Shown piece after piece: positions 27,059-36,552 of a stretch of DNA of 64,000 nucleotides. Position 1 is the first letter of the stretch; each line of letters starts with the position of its first letter. Source of the stretch: Candidatus Poribacteria bacterium. GTDB taxonomy: Bacteria; Poribacteria; WGA-4E; WGA-3G. The translations under genes and the position numbers were made by a program. Below the pieces are notes generated by a model, which was not told the origin of the DNA, ran no database searches, and was given only the letters and a program-made list of their open reading frames with translations. The DNA lies in assembly GCA_022819945.1 (NCBI GenBank), contig JAJEGI010000051.1, positions 62,001 through 126,000 of the forward strand. The letters are read 5' to 3'.

Positions 27059-30034
27059 GTGCCGCGCAGACTCATAGAAGAAGCCTTTCCCCTCAAAAAA
27101 GTCTCCACAGACTCAAAACACGAAAAGAGACCGAGTATTAAAAAGGTTTTTGAAGACTCAGAGCAGCAAAAGAAAGTCCGCCGCGAACATATTTCTACAC
27201 TTCATATCTGGCCCGCGCGTCGCCCGCTCGCGGCATGCCGTGCAGTGACAATCGCTACCCTACTCCCCGATCCCGCGGATGCACCACAAAAAATCAGAGA
27301 TGAATACACACGCCTCTCCGGTTCGCCGCTTCCAGATAGACAGCGCGACTACCTCTGCAACAATCTCATCGCTTCGTTAACACGCTGGGGCGACGAAAAC
27401 GGCCACGGCAACTGGGACACGAAGGATAACAAAGGACGCTGGGTCAATAAACTCCGAATCGCCAGAGAACTGATCGCCATGGCATATAACGGGCAACCGC
27501 CTAAAGTTTTGGACATGTTCGCTGGTGGAGGGGCCATCCCGTTGGAAGCAATGCGCCTCGGCTGTGAGGTCACGGCAAACGACTATAATCCGATTGCATG
27601 GTTCATTCTCAAATGCACGCTGGAACACCCACAACGACTCTCTGGCAAAACCGCACCGCTCCCGAACCTCAACCTTAATGAGAAACCCGAACTCAAAGGC
27701 GGAGACCTTATTGATCACGTTCGCCTCTGGGGACAGTGGGTGCTGGAAAATGCCCGCAAAGAACTGACACAATACTATCCTACTATAGACAACAAGCCAA
27801 CAGTAGCCTATCTCTGGGCGCGCACGATTCCATGCCAAGATCAAAAGAAGTGTGGCGCGACAATTCCGCTCCTCAAAACGTTGTGGATGTGCAAGAAAGC
27901 GGAGAAAACCCTTCTTGATACGCCGGAAAATCGCAATCGTCCCGACTTCCTCCGCATCAAAGAAACAAAAAATCAGGCGAAGATCATCATCAACGCCAAG
28001 CGTGCCCTCAAACTCTATCCGGACCCCGAAACCAAGCGCGTCCAATTTGAAATTATCATACCAGAAACTGTCCAAGATGTTGATCCACCCACGATGTCAG
28101 ATGGCACGGCGGTTTGTCCGTTTTGCGGTTCGCAGCAACCTGATGAGTACATCAAGCGGTGTGGGCACCAAAGCAAACTTAAAACGCAGATGACAGCAGT
28201 TGTTTATCAATCGGACTATGGTAAGGAGTATCGTCTACCAACACCGTTAGATATTAAGGCTGCAGAAGAAATACCGCAGGATATCTTGGAGACAATTGCC
28301 GATGAAATTCCATACGGGATTCCTGATGAACCAATGCCCGGACCCGAAACACTTGGATTTCGCTTACCTCTCTATGGGTATAAGAAATGGGCAGATCTGT
28401 TCACAACTCGGCATTTATTGTCACTAATGACGTTTATGAAGTGGACCCGAGCAGCACGGGAAGAAATGAAAAAAATCGGTTACTTACCAGAGTGGTTAGA
28501 GAGGATTAACGCATATTTAGCTTGTGTCTTTGACAGAATGTTGGTTTTTAACTCAACCCAAGTTGTTTGGGATTTGAATGCTGAGGGAACCGGTCATACT
28601 TTTCCCAAATACGCTTTCCCAATGACTTGGGATTTCTGTGAGGGTCCTATTCTGGGCGATGCCCGCGGCAGTTACAAGATCTGTCTTGACAGAGTTATCG
28701 CCTCTATGGAAACAACCCGTAGAGCACATCAACCAAAAGCACCAAAATGCTTGATTTTATGTCAATCCGCGACCGATTCAGTCAACCGAAAAACCGATGT
28801 CGTCATCACTGATCCACCCTATTATGATGAAATACCCTATGCGGATATCTCCGACTTTTTTTATGTATGGCTTCGTCGGATAATTGGACATCAGCTCCCT
28901 AGTAATTTAACGCAATCACTCACACCCAAAATCAATGAGCTTGTTCAACACGCTGGGCGTTTTCATGGAAATAACGATGAAGCGAAAAAGTTTTACGAAA
29001 GAGGCATGACTGAAAGTTTTAAGAAAGCTCATGAGGCTTTGTCAGGTGAAGGTAGAATAGTAGTTGTTTTTGCTCATAAAGCACCAGACGCATGGGAAAC
29101 CCTCGTTAAAGCGATGATTGAATCGGGTTTAGTGGTTACAACATCTTGGCCCATTGCCACTGAGCAAGGGCAAAGAATGAGGGCACAGGGAAGTGCGGCA
29201 CTTGCAACCTCGCTCTGGCTTGTCTGCCGAAAACGTCCAACAAACGCGAAAACTGGCTGGTACAAACAGGTCACAAATGCCATGAAAGAGCGAATCACCG
29301 AACGCCTCCGCTATTTCTGGGACCGAGGTATCCGAGGCCCTGATTTCGTCTGGGCAGCTATTGGCCCCGCCTTAGAAAGTTATTCCAGTTACAAAGTTGT
29401 CAAGCGGGAGGAGGGAGGCAAATCTTTCACAGTGGCTGAATTCCTTAACGAAGTGAGACGGACTGTCACCGACTTCGCACTCGGGAAAGTCCTCGGGGAC
29501 ACAAGCACCGAGGCGTTAGACGAATGGACCCGCTACTACCTGATGCACAAGGACTACTTCGGTACGAAGGATGCCCCCATAGGTGAATGTATTCTGTTAG
29601 CACAAGGATACGGCGTGTCACTTGACGATTTAAGGGCAAAACAGATTGGCATCCTGACAAAAGCACGTTCCGGCAACGCTCTCAAACTCCTTGAACACAC
29701 CGAACGCACTTCAGACCGGATCGGCTTTGCACACACTTCTGGGAGAATTCCCATGATAGACATGATCCACAGAATCATGAAACTCTGGGACGTGGGCGAC
29801 AGAGAGCAAATCAATGCCTATTTCCACAAGCATGGCCTGCAAGAAAATCCCCTTTTCAAGGCTGTCGTTCAGGCACTCATTGAAACGAGTCCGCAAGGTT
29901 CCAGCGAAAGATCGCATTTGGAAAAACTCATCAATTACAAACCGGGGGAACCGGTCAGTGGAGTTTCGTTTCCAAACCAATCCGCAAGGGAAACCCAACA
30001 GCAACTCACAATGGATGATATTCTGTCAAAATAG
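27059..30034 (+). CDS. DUF1156 adenine-specific DNA methylase
   Basis: 991 residues. The N-terminal DUF1156 segment is plain (RRLIEEAFPLKKVS...EHISTLHIWPARRPLAACRA). Methylase motif I is VLDMFAGGGAIPLEA (about 156-170), a zinc ribbon CPFCG...C lies near 353, and the catalytic motif IV is TDPPYYDEI at about 583-591. DPPY with this order marks N6-adenine or N4-cytosine methylation, and COG1743 members are annotated as adenine methylases. Start is GTG after GGAGAA. In predicted phage-defence loci this enzyme marks self DNA while a helicase and a DUF499 ATPase act against unmarked DNA; both are encoded in this island. Confidence 0.88.
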   Translation: MPRRLIEEAFPLKKVSTDSKHEKRPSIKKVFEDSEQQKKVRREHISTLHIWPARRPLAACRAVTIATLLPDPADAPQKIRDEYTRLSGSPLPDRQRDYLCNNLIASLTRWGDENGHGNWDTKDNKGRWVNKLRIARELIAMAYNGQPPKVLDMFAGGGAIPLEAMRLGCEVTANDYNPIAWFILKCTLEHPQRLSGKTAPLPNLNLNEKPELKGGDLIDHVRLWGQWVLENARKELTQYYPTIDNKPTVAYLWARTIPCQDQKKCGATIPLLKTLWMCKKAEKTLLDTPENRNRPDFLRIKETKNQAKIIINAKRALKLYPDPETKRVQFEIIIPETVQDVDPPTMSDGTAVCPFCGSQQPDEYIKRCGHQSKLKTQMTAVVYQSDYGKEYRLPTPLDIKAAEEIPQDILETIADEIPYGIPDEPMPGPETLGFRLPLYGYKKWADLFTTRHLLSLMTFMKWTRAAREEMKKIGYLPEWLERINAYLACVFDRMLVFNSTQVVWDLNAEGTGHTFPKYAFPMTWDFCEGPILGDARGSYKICLDRVIASMETTRRAHQPKAPKCLILCQSATDSVNRKTDVVITDPPYYDEIPYADISDFFYVWLRRIIGHQLPSNLTQSLTPKINELVQHAGRFHGNNDEAKKFYERGMTESFKKAHEALSGEGRIVVVFAHKAPDAWETLVKAMIESGLVVTTSWPIATEQGQRMRAQGSAALATSLWLVCRKRPTNAKTGWYKQVTNAMKERITERLRYFWDRGIRGPDFVWAAIGPALESYSSYKVVKREEGGKSFTVAEFLNEVRRTVTDFALGKVLGDTSTEALDEWTRYYLMHKDYFGTKDAPIGECILLAQGYGVSLDDLRAKQIGILTKARSGNALKLLEHTERTSDRIGFAHTSGRIPMIDMIHRIMKLWDVGDREQINAYFHKHGLQENPLFKAVVQALIETSPQGSSERSHLEKLINYKPGEPVSGVSFPNQSARETQQQLTMDDILSK

Positions 30035-30103
30035 ACGTGACGCAATGTATACCTGTCTCAGGTGGTGTATCAACGAGGGATGCTAATCAGAAACGATTTT
30101 CAG

Positions 30104-30160
30104 TTGACATTGACGGGTGAGCTGTGTTAAACTAAACTTTGTAGGAGGGTTTGTAACCCT
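30104..30160 (+). promoter_or_regulatory. Internal promoter and palindromic repeat before the HepT-like gene
   Basis: TTGACA (30104-30109), 18 bases, TAAACT (30128-30133). Immediately downstream, AGGGTT-TGT-AACCCT (30146-30160) is a member of the palindromic family and would form a hairpin at the 5' end of the transcript, 36 bases before the HepT-like ATG. Confidence 0.5.
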
Positions 30161-30195
30161 GAAGCTTTTTGTTCTATCCAACTGATAACAGCAAT

Positions 30196-30555
30196 ATGAC
30201 AAACTATCTACTTTATCTCAAAAACATCTCTGAAGCTATGGTCGCTGCTCAGGCATTCGTTTCAGGCATGGATTTCGCTGCGTTTGTCGCGGATGATAAA
30301 ACCGCTTCTGCCGTTTTGCAAAAACTTAAAATTGTTGGGGAAGCAGCTAAGAAGGTTCCAGAAACGATTCGGCAAGACTATCCGCAGGCCCCTTGGCAGC
30401 AGATGAAAAGGATACGAGACCAAATCGTTCATGCCTACTTTGCAATTGACTACGCCGTCATTTGGAATACCCTTAAAATAGATATTCCGTCGCTGCAAAC
30501 TTTCATCCAGCAAATTCTTGAGGATATAGAAGAGGAACAAGTCCATGAGCAATAA
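30196..30555 (+). CDS. HepT-like HEPN ribonuclease family protein
   Basis: 119 residues of the DUF86/HepT type. The HEPN active-site motif Rx4H is intact: Arg74 and His79 in RDQIVHAYF, followed by Tyr81. Family landmarks such as LKIVGEAAKKVPE and PWQQM are present. HepT is normally a toxin silenced by AMPylation of the Tyr by MntA, but no MNT gene is adjacent; the closest is at 18755. The ATG at 30196 has no good ribosome site. Its end overlaps the DUF499 gene by 11 bases, so it appears to have been recruited into the defence operon. Confidence 0.8.
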   Translation: MTNYLLYLKNISEAMVAAQAFVSGMDFAAFVADDKTASAVLQKLKIVGEAAKKVPETIRQDYPQAPWQQMKRIRDQIVHAYFAIDYAVIWNTLKIDIPSLQTFIQQILEDIEEEQVHEQ

Positions 30556-33500
30556 CACATGGCATGAGCTCTGCATCTTAAGAGACGATGTCCAACAGGA
30601 CAAACTTGATATTTCGGAATTCGCCGCGGACCTATACGCTATTAGAACCGGAACCGCACCCGATGTTTACCGGCAACCGTTTCAATTCTTTGAGCGTACC
30701 TATCCGACCCATAATCTCAAAACGTTGGCGCGGGATGTCCTTAGACGACTCGCTGGACACGGCGGTAACCCCGTCACCACCCTTCAAGTCGCTTATGGCG
30801 GTGGAAAAACACATGCACTTCTCACACTCCTACATCTTGCCGAAAACGGCACGCAGTGGAAAGAACATCACACGGTTCAGGAATTTATGGGTTTCAGCGG
30901 GTTGGATACACCCCCACAAGCAAGAGTTGCCATTCTCCCGTTCGATAAATTCGACGTGAAAAACGGGTTTCAAGCAATAGCCCCTGACGGAACACAAAAA
31001 ACACTCAAAACACCGTGGGGGGCATTGGCATATCAACTCGCCGGCAATGACGGACTCGCAACTGTTGCAGCACATGAAAACGACTATATAGAGCCCGCCC
31101 AGCCGACACTCGCTAACCTGATCAGGGCACCTCAGAAAGATGGATTAGCGACGCTCATCTTACTTGATGAAACGCTCATGTATACACGCGGTGCTGTCAA
31201 CGACGATCCCAGACGACACGGAATTCTTCAAGATTTTTTTCAGAATCTAACACAGGCAGTGGAAGAGGTTAATACTTCTGCCATCGTCGCTAGCCTCATC
31301 ACATCGGATATGATCGGAAACGATCCCATCGGTATAGATGTGCTACAGATGCTCGTACGTGTATTTCGACGGGTAGAAAAGAATGTTGAACCCGTCTCGG
31401 GCGAAGATGTCGCGGAACTGCTACGCCGTCGATTCTTTGAACGCAATCCGTCTGAGCAATACTATCGTCCTATTGTAAACAGCCTCATCGCAGCTAGAGA
31501 ACAACTCGGGCTCCACGCGAAACACACCAATCCGGATGCATATCAGAAACTTATGAACGCTTATCCGTTTTCCCCCGATCTGATTGAAATCTTCCATCAA
31601 AAATGGACGCGGCTCAATAACTTCCAGGGAACACGCGGTATGTTCCGTACATTCGCCACGCTCCTGAGAGATGGATACGGGAAAGACCTGTCATCTATCG
31701 TTACTCCGGCCACATTTCTAACAACAGGACGAGGACTCTCAGATGCGACGCAAGAACTCATCAGAGCCTGTGAAGAAAGTGAAAAATGGACCCCACTTCT
31801 GACAGGTGAATTGGACAGAGCCAAAGAGATTCAGAACGAAATCTCGGGCCTCAAAGCACGCGAAATGGAAGCCGCTGTCCTCGCTACCTTCCTACATTCA
31901 CAACCTTTTGGGCAGAAGGCTGAAACGGATAATCTCCTCCTCCTCCTTGCACACCCTAACATCGACAAAATAACACTGGAGAGAGGGCTTGAAAAATGGC
32001 GAAACGCTTCGTGGTTCCTCAGAGAAATTGAAGGAAATTGGGCACTCGGAATAGAGCCTAATCTCACTCACATGCACTTTCGCGCAATGCAAAGTATTAA
32101 CGAAGACCAGATCCACCAAGATTTGATGAAACGGATAAACGAGGTCAAACTTGAAAAAGATGCCAGTACCAGTAGCGTCCGAATCCACAAGCTGCCTCAG
32201 TCCCCCAAGGATATTTCTCCCGATACGCCTGACGAATTCCGTTTTATCATAGCTGGACCAGAATACGCAGCCACCCCTGGCGAATCAATACCTACAACAC
32301 TCAAACCGTTTTTCGATCGTACCTATAAAAACAATATCGTCATCCTTACCCCGGACAGATCAGCATTAACAGTACTCCGACAACATATCCAGAAAATCCG
32401 CGCTTGGCAGATTCTCGAAACCTGGGACGATATGAAAGACTTGAGTCCCACCCAAAAAGCACTTTTACAGCAACGTAAAAGAGAGGACGAAACCGGTATA
32501 CAAGACTCCACCATCGCAGCGTATAACGTGCTAATTTCGCTTGACGAAAATAGCGACATCAAAGCAAGCCTCTTACCATCGGGACAAGAGTCACCTTTTG
32601 AACGGGTGAAAAAACACCTCACCGACAGAGGGAGATTACTCACGACCACCCTCGCTCCAGAACTCCTTACACCCGATAGTTACTTTGATATCTGGGGAGA
32701 AGACGAAACCGCCAAACCCGTTCAAGAGTTATATGGTATGTTTGCAAGTCTGTCTCGCCTCCCCCGAATGCTAAACCGACAGGTGTTCAATGAAACTCTT
32801 CGACAGGGCGTTATTGACGGACAATTTGTCCTACGCACCATGCGACCAGATAGGTCTCAGCAAACCTACTACCGCGAAGCACCCGCAACAGATGAAGATT
32901 TTAAGAAAAAGGATTTAGAAATCGTTCCGATTGAGCACGCGAAACTCCACAATCTCAGTCCTGAGTTATTAACTCCGGGGCAGCTGCCAGAACTATGGCA
33001 AAGCGATAACGTCACCGCAACGGTGGGTGCAATTCGCGGATTTTTTGACGGAGACGAAGTAACAAAACTCGCCTCTGACCTTGTTCTTTTAGAAACCATC
33101 CAGTCTGCTATTCAAAGCGGTTTGCTCATGGCGCGCCACGAAAATAAAGCCTACCTTAAGGAAGCCATCCCTGACGCTGAGATAACCGACGAGCTGGAAT
33201 TACTCACGCCGTTAGAACCCATCAGTGGTTCGGAAATTAGCCACAAATCTCTGCCGGACGCGTGGGAGAACGAAACCTCATCTGTTGGAAAAATAATACA
33301 CGCGCTATCGGTTCTCAAAGGTTCTCCGATTCCATGGCAACTGATTGTTGATGCTATCAACGACGCTCGAGATAAAAGGCTTTTTGAATTCATTGAGGGA
33401 AGTCCACTGTGGCCATGTGCTGCTGAAGAAGCCGATAAGGTCGGTGTAAAAGTTTCACAAGCACCTGTGACTATAGTTCCGAAAGACCTCATTGGAAATG

Positions 33501-33904
33501 ACGCAGAATCTGCTTGGAAATCTGGACAACCCACACTCGCTTTGATTAAAGAGACACTTGAAACTAAAAGAGGTATTTCCATTCCTGATGATGTGTTCCG
33601 CTACGCTGTGGAACAAGCCATTAAGATTGGAATAATCGCTTCAGAAGATGAGTTTTTAACTAACGGTTTTTACAAAATTCGTGTGCGGAAACCAGCGTGG
33701 ATGCGCCATGCCGAATCCTATCTTACCGAAATTGAAATCCAGGATTTACCGGAACGGGTTGCTGATTTGGCTGACATTGCACCCGAACTCGATTTTAAGT
33801 TCCGTATATCAATTAGTGCTGAGGGGGAACAGCCTTCCAATGAGGTGTTGGAAAAAATAAACGAAGCACTCCAGAAGGTTACAGATAAACTGAAGTTTGA
33901 TTAA
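30545..33904 (+). CDS. DUF499 AAA+ family ATPase (COG1483-like)
   Basis: 1119 residues, typical for the family. Walker A is AYGGGKTH (83-90), with the GGGKTH form characteristic of DUF499; Walker B is LILLDETLMY (about 205-214). The N-terminal half contains the ATPase, and the C-terminal half repeats short winged-helix-like units (for example LIKETLETKRGISIPDDVFRYAVEQAI). Such proteins accompany DUF1156 methylases in predicted defence systems. The ATG follows GAGGAAC and overlaps the HepT-like gene. A regulatory or DNA-loading role is inferred. Confidence 0.85.
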   Translation: MSNNTWHELCILRDDVQQDKLDISEFAADLYAIRTGTAPDVYRQPFQFFERTYPTHNLKTLARDVLRRLAGHGGNPVTTLQVAYGGGKTHALLTLLHLAENGTQWKEHHTVQEFMGFSGLDTPPQARVAILPFDKFDVKNGFQAIAPDGTQKTLKTPWGALAYQLAGNDGLATVAAHENDYIEPAQPTLANLIRAPQKDGLATLILLDETLMYTRGAVNDDPRRHGILQDFFQNLTQAVEEVNTSAIVASLITSDMIGNDPIGIDVLQMLVRVFRRVEKNVEPVSGEDVAELLRRRFFERNPSEQYYRPIVNSLIAAREQLGLHAKHTNPDAYQKLMNAYPFSPDLIEIFHQKWTRLNNFQGTRGMFRTFATLLRDGYGKDLSSIVTPATFLTTGRGLSDATQELIRACEESEKWTPLLTGELDRAKEIQNEISGLKAREMEAAVLATFLHSQPFGQKAETDNLLLLLAHPNIDKITLERGLEKWRNASWFLREIEGNWALGIEPNLTHMHFRAMQSINEDQIHQDLMKRINEVKLEKDASTSSVRIHKLPQSPKDISPDTPDEFRFIIAGPEYAATPGESIPTTLKPFFDRTYKNNIVILTPDRSALTVLRQHIQKIRAWQILETWDDMKDLSPTQKALLQQRKREDETGIQDSTIAAYNVLISLDENSDIKASLLPSGQESPFERVKKHLTDRGRLLTTTLAPELLTPDSYFDIWGEDETAKPVQELYGMFASLSRLPRMLNRQVFNETLRQGVIDGQFVLRTMRPDRSQQTYYREAPATDEDFKKKDLEIVPIEHAKLHNLSPELLTPGQLPELWQSDNVTATVGAIRGFFDGDEVTKLASDLVLLETIQSAIQSGLLMARHENKAYLKEAIPDAEITDELELLTPLEPISGSEISHKSLPDAWENETSSVGKIIHALSVLKGSPIPWQLIVDAINDARDKRLFEFIEGSPLWPCAAEEADKVGVKVSQAPVTIVPKDLIGNDAESAWKSGQPTLALIKETLETKRGISIPDDVFRYAVEQAIKIGIIASEDEFLTNGFYKIRVRKPAWMRHAESYLTEIEIQDLPERVADLADIAPELDFKFRISISAEGEQPSNEVLEKINEALQKVTDKLKFD

Positions 33905-33970
33905 GAAGGATTGTTAGCCATGATTAACTGGGAAAACTGAAAAACTACAATTCTAATAATGGGGGAACAG

Positions 33971-34537
33971 ATGCCAAAACATGGAATTCCGAAGCAAAAA
34001 AAAATGAAAGGCATGAACAAGTATCAGAAGAATGCACACCGCCGACGTGAAGATCGGTTGCGCGGTAATGAGGTCGAATACTACCTTGAACTTGCCTACT
34101 CTTCCAACCCTGACGATCGCGTCGAGGCGATGGACAATCTCTGTCCGTGCCATGTTCGGAAACGGATTGACGCAGTCTGGGTAGCACTCTACAAAGGCAT
34201 GGTCGATCCAGACCTACGCGTCCGAAAAGCGGCATGGCACACACTTGACGACGGCGGAAATCCAAACGATCCGAGACTCCAACCGCTTCTTGAAAAAATC
34301 GCTAAAGAGGAAACCGATCCCAAGCTACGCCAACGCGCACTTGATCTCATCGCTGCCACCCGAAAAGTTGAAGAAGAGAAAGAAGCACTGTTAGGACAAA
34401 AAACGCATACCTTTTCTGGACGCTGCGATTGGTGCGGTGCATCAAACCTTCCAGTCAGCCACGATTACGAAACCGAGTTTGAGACGAACGGCACAAAACG
34501 TTTCGCCTTGGTCTGCGAGGCGTGTGAGGTTGTGTAA
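33971..34537 (+). CDS. HEAT-repeat protein with C-terminal zinc finger
   Basis: 188 residues from the ATG at 33971, chosen because GGGGGAA lies just before it; an in-frame ATG at 33959 is the alternative. A basic N-terminus (KHGIPKQKKMKGMNKYQKNAHRR, shown here in part) suggests nucleic-acid contact. The middle has HEAT-like helices (DPDLRVRKAAWHTLDDGG, DPKLRQRALDLI). The C-terminus has CDWCG and CEACE, a likely zinc finger. Function unknown. It is the first gene after the defence island and is seven bases from the methyltransferase gene, so these two form an operon. Confidence 0.6.
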   Translation: MPKHGIPKQKKMKGMNKYQKNAHRRREDRLRGNEVEYYLELAYSSNPDDRVEAMDNLCPCHVRKRIDAVWVALYKGMVDPDLRVRKAAWHTLDDGGNPNDPRLQPLLEKIAKEETDPKLRQRALDLIAATRKVEEEKEALLGQKTHTFSGRCDWCGASNLPVSHDYETEFETNGTKRFALVCEACEVV

Positions 34538-34543
34538 ACCGTT

Positions 34544-35038
34544 ATGGCGACCCAAAATCAATTGTTTGACGGACATACCGATTTCGTCGCAACCCGCGGC
34601 GTTAAAGAATATCGAGAGACGATCCCCGTCTGGGTCAACGCGAACGATGTCGTGTTAGAAATCGGCTGCGAATGGGGAACGACGACAACCCTGATCGCAC
34701 CGCACTGTAAAAAAGTTGTTGGCACGGACATCAGTCCCAAATGTATTGAACGTGCGAGGGGAAGACACCCCGATCTACATTTTGAGGTACTTGACGGTTT
34801 TGATGTTAAAGCAGCACTCGATCTCGGTGAACCGTTCAGTAAGATTTACATCGATATGTCTGGCATGTCAGGCTATAACTCTCTGCTTGACACAATCGCG
34901 TTGCTTACGTCGTATGCCACTGTGTTACGTCCAGAGGCGATCATTGTTAAAAGTAGCGCATTGAAACGTTTTGCTGGACACTGTAATCCGTGGCGTTCTC
35001 CGCCCAAAGAATCTCACACGGTCCCAAACCGATCTTAA
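34544..35038 (+). CDS. Small SAM-dependent methyltransferase
   Basis: 164 residues. Motif I is VVLEIGCEWGTTT, motif II VVGTDIS, and motif IV region IYIDMSGMSGYNS. It looks like the core Rossmann fold with a short C-terminus rich in Pro and Ser, so it may be slightly truncated compared with full enzymes of 200 or more residues. It starts seven bases after the HEAT/zinc-finger gene. The target is not evident. Confidence 0.65.
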   Translation: MATQNQLFDGHTDFVATRGVKEYRETIPVWVNANDVVLEIGCEWGTTTTLIAPHCKKVVGTDISPKCIERARGRHPDLHFEVLDGFDVKAALDLGEPFSKIYIDMSGMSGYNSLLDTIALLTSYATVLRPEAIIVKSSALKRFAGHCNPWRSPPKESHTVPNRS

Positions 35039-35172
35039 CTAACAACTGATAACTAACAACCAACAACTATTAAAAAATTAAAGAAAAATTAGTTTGGATG
35101 CAACAAATAGATAGGATCCCGTTTTATGAACGCGTTTACCACTCGAAAAAAAGTGAAGGGGAGTCAATTTCA

Positions 35173-35217
35173 ATGCAACAAACTAAGCAACATCCTGCTA
35201 AAGTGAGTTTTATATGA
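35173..35217 (+). CDS. 14-codon leader ORF coupled to the ECF sigma gene
   Basis: ATG at 35173 has a strong ribosome site (GAAGGGGAG, 35154-35162), whereas the sigma gene start at 35214 has none. The leader encodes MQQTKQHPAKVSFI and its TGA (35215-35217) overlaps the sigma ATG as ATGA. This suggests translational coupling: ribosomes finishing the leader re-initiate on the sigma frame. The peptide itself need not have a function. Another overlapping 26-codon frame starts at 35126 but lacks a ribosome site. Confidence 0.5.
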   Translation: MQQTKQHPAKVSFI

Positions 35218-35771
35218 TCCCTGACGATGTGTACGTACACCAGACAGTAGAGGGCGATGCCGAGGCATTCAACGAGCTCGTCAATCGGCATCATTCAAAG
35301 ATTTATGGACTGGCATACAGGATGCTCGGTAATTCCGAGGATGCCGCTGATGCAACACAAGAAACATTTTTGGAGGCATACAAGTCCGTTAAAACGTTCC
35401 AATTTCAGTCACAATTCGGAACATGGTTATATCGTATCGGTATTAACACATGCCAGCAATATATTCGTAAGTCGCAATCGAATGAGCGCAAGTTGACCGC
35501 TTACACCCGAGAGGCGGAAATCCAAGGACGTCCCGCTGAGAGTGATTCCCCAGAGCGTGTCGTGATTAAAACTGAGCAGAGCGAGATGGTGCAGAATGCT
35601 ATTGATCAGTTACCACCAAAGCAACGCGAGGTTGTCACGCTGTACTATATGCAACATCTTAAGTATCGAGAAATCGCGGAGATCTTGGCGTGTTCGGAAG
35701 GCACAGTCGCCTCACGTTTGAATCAGGCACTGAAGAATCTTAAGCGGAAGCTGAGCAAATATTATCTCTAA
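35214..35771 (+). CDS. ECF-family RNA polymerase sigma factor
   Basis: 185 residues with the two ECF domains only. Sigma2 includes FNELVNRHHSKIYGLAYRML and EDAADATQETFLEAYKSV; sigma4 includes LPPKQREVVTLYYMQHLKYREIAEIL and GTVASRLNQALKNLKRKL, a helix-turn-helix for the -35 element. The anti-sigma gene follows 15 bp downstream, the classical arrangement. It thus contrasts with the four fused sigma proteins at 48-61 kb. Start is set by length and the ATGA overlap with the leader ORF. Confidence 0.88.
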   Translation: MIPDDVYVHQTVEGDAEAFNELVNRHHSKIYGLAYRMLGNSEDAADATQETFLEAYKSVKTFQFQSQFGTWLYRIGINTCQQYIRKSQSNERKLTAYTREAEIQGRPAESDSPERVVIKTEQSEMVQNAIDQLPPKQREVVTLYYMQHLKYREIAEILACSEGTVASRLNQALKNLKRKLSKYYL

Positions 35772-35786
35772 GAAGGGGGTGTCTCA

Positions 35787-36506
35787 ATGAATTGCGAACA
35801 AACTCTTAATAATCTGCCGCATTCGGTAATAGAAGAAAATACGGAAGCAACGGATCGAGCTTCTGGGGAAACCTCGCGGCGTGCTGTTTTGGAGCATCTC
35901 CGAACCTGTCCGGAGTGTCAGCGGGAGTACGAGGCGTTATGGCACACCGCAAGTGTACTCGAGAACACAGAGGAACCGACCCCCCCGCCAGAATTGGTGG
36001 GGAACATTCAGCAACGCGTCCGAACACTCCATCAACGCCAGCAGTTGGCATTCTTTGCCAATCCATTGGCGTGGTGTCTCGAACGATTGAAATTGGATCT
36101 CTCGCCAAAAGTTGTTAACGCCACCGCCCTGCTTTTCTTTCTCATCGCTTCCGGTTTTGTCATGAAATTCGCGCTCTTTACGAACCCACCGGAACCAGAA
36201 TCCGGCTTGATGGCAATGAAAAAGACGATGCTTCATAACATCAAAATTTCTACGTCTCCGTGGGCGGTGATTAAAGACACCGAAACAGGAACGGAAGACA
36301 GGCGCGTGTCACAGCAGTCAATAATTGCTATCCAAGGTGAGCATAACCACTTCTTTAACCCAACGCACACTTCATCGAAGATATGGCACACGGATACTGT
36401 GGATGCCAACGGACAGACGGGTGAAACAAGTGTTGCTAATTACTTACAAAACAAGGTGAGCGAAAAGTTAACCGTGTTTTGGGATCACATTAAAACAGAA
36501 TTGTAG
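35787..36506 (+). CDS. Membrane anti-sigma factor with zinc-binding motif
   Basis: 239 residues. The N-terminal anti-sigma motif is HLRTCPECQ (His x3 Cys x2 Cys), the zinc-binding form that holds ECF sigma factors. One transmembrane helix (VVNATALLFFLIASGFVM, near 110-130) places the C-terminal 105 residues outside the cytoplasm; that part has no recognised fold. GAAGGGGG precedes the ATG, and the sigma gene is 15 bp upstream, so the pair is co-expressed. Confidence 0.8.
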   Translation: MNCEQTLNNLPHSVIEENTEATDRASGETSRRAVLEHLRTCPECQREYEALWHTASVLENTEEPTPPPELVGNIQQRVRTLHQRQQLAFFANPLAWCLERLKLDLSPKVVNATALLFFLIASGFVMKFALFTNPPEPESGLMAMKKTMLHNIKISTSPWAVIKDTETGTEDRRVSQQSIIAIQGEHNHFFNPTHTSSKIWHTDTVDANGQTGETSVANYLQNKVSEKLTVFWDHIKTEL

Positions 36507-36552
36507 TCTTTTGACTGAGTTTAAGTCCAATTTTATCTTTCATTCATTGGAG

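Noticed and set aside
19585-33904. A BREX or classical DISARM locus
   Set aside because: No PglZ, BrxA/B/C, drmA, drmB (DUF1998) or phospholipase-D gene is present; only the helicase/methylase theme is shared.
35099-35126. A sixth copy of the TGCAAC-N16-GCGTTA promoter before the classical ECF sigma gene
   Set aside because: TGCAAC is present at 35099 but the downstream hexamer is GTTTTA, with two mismatches; too weak to claim.
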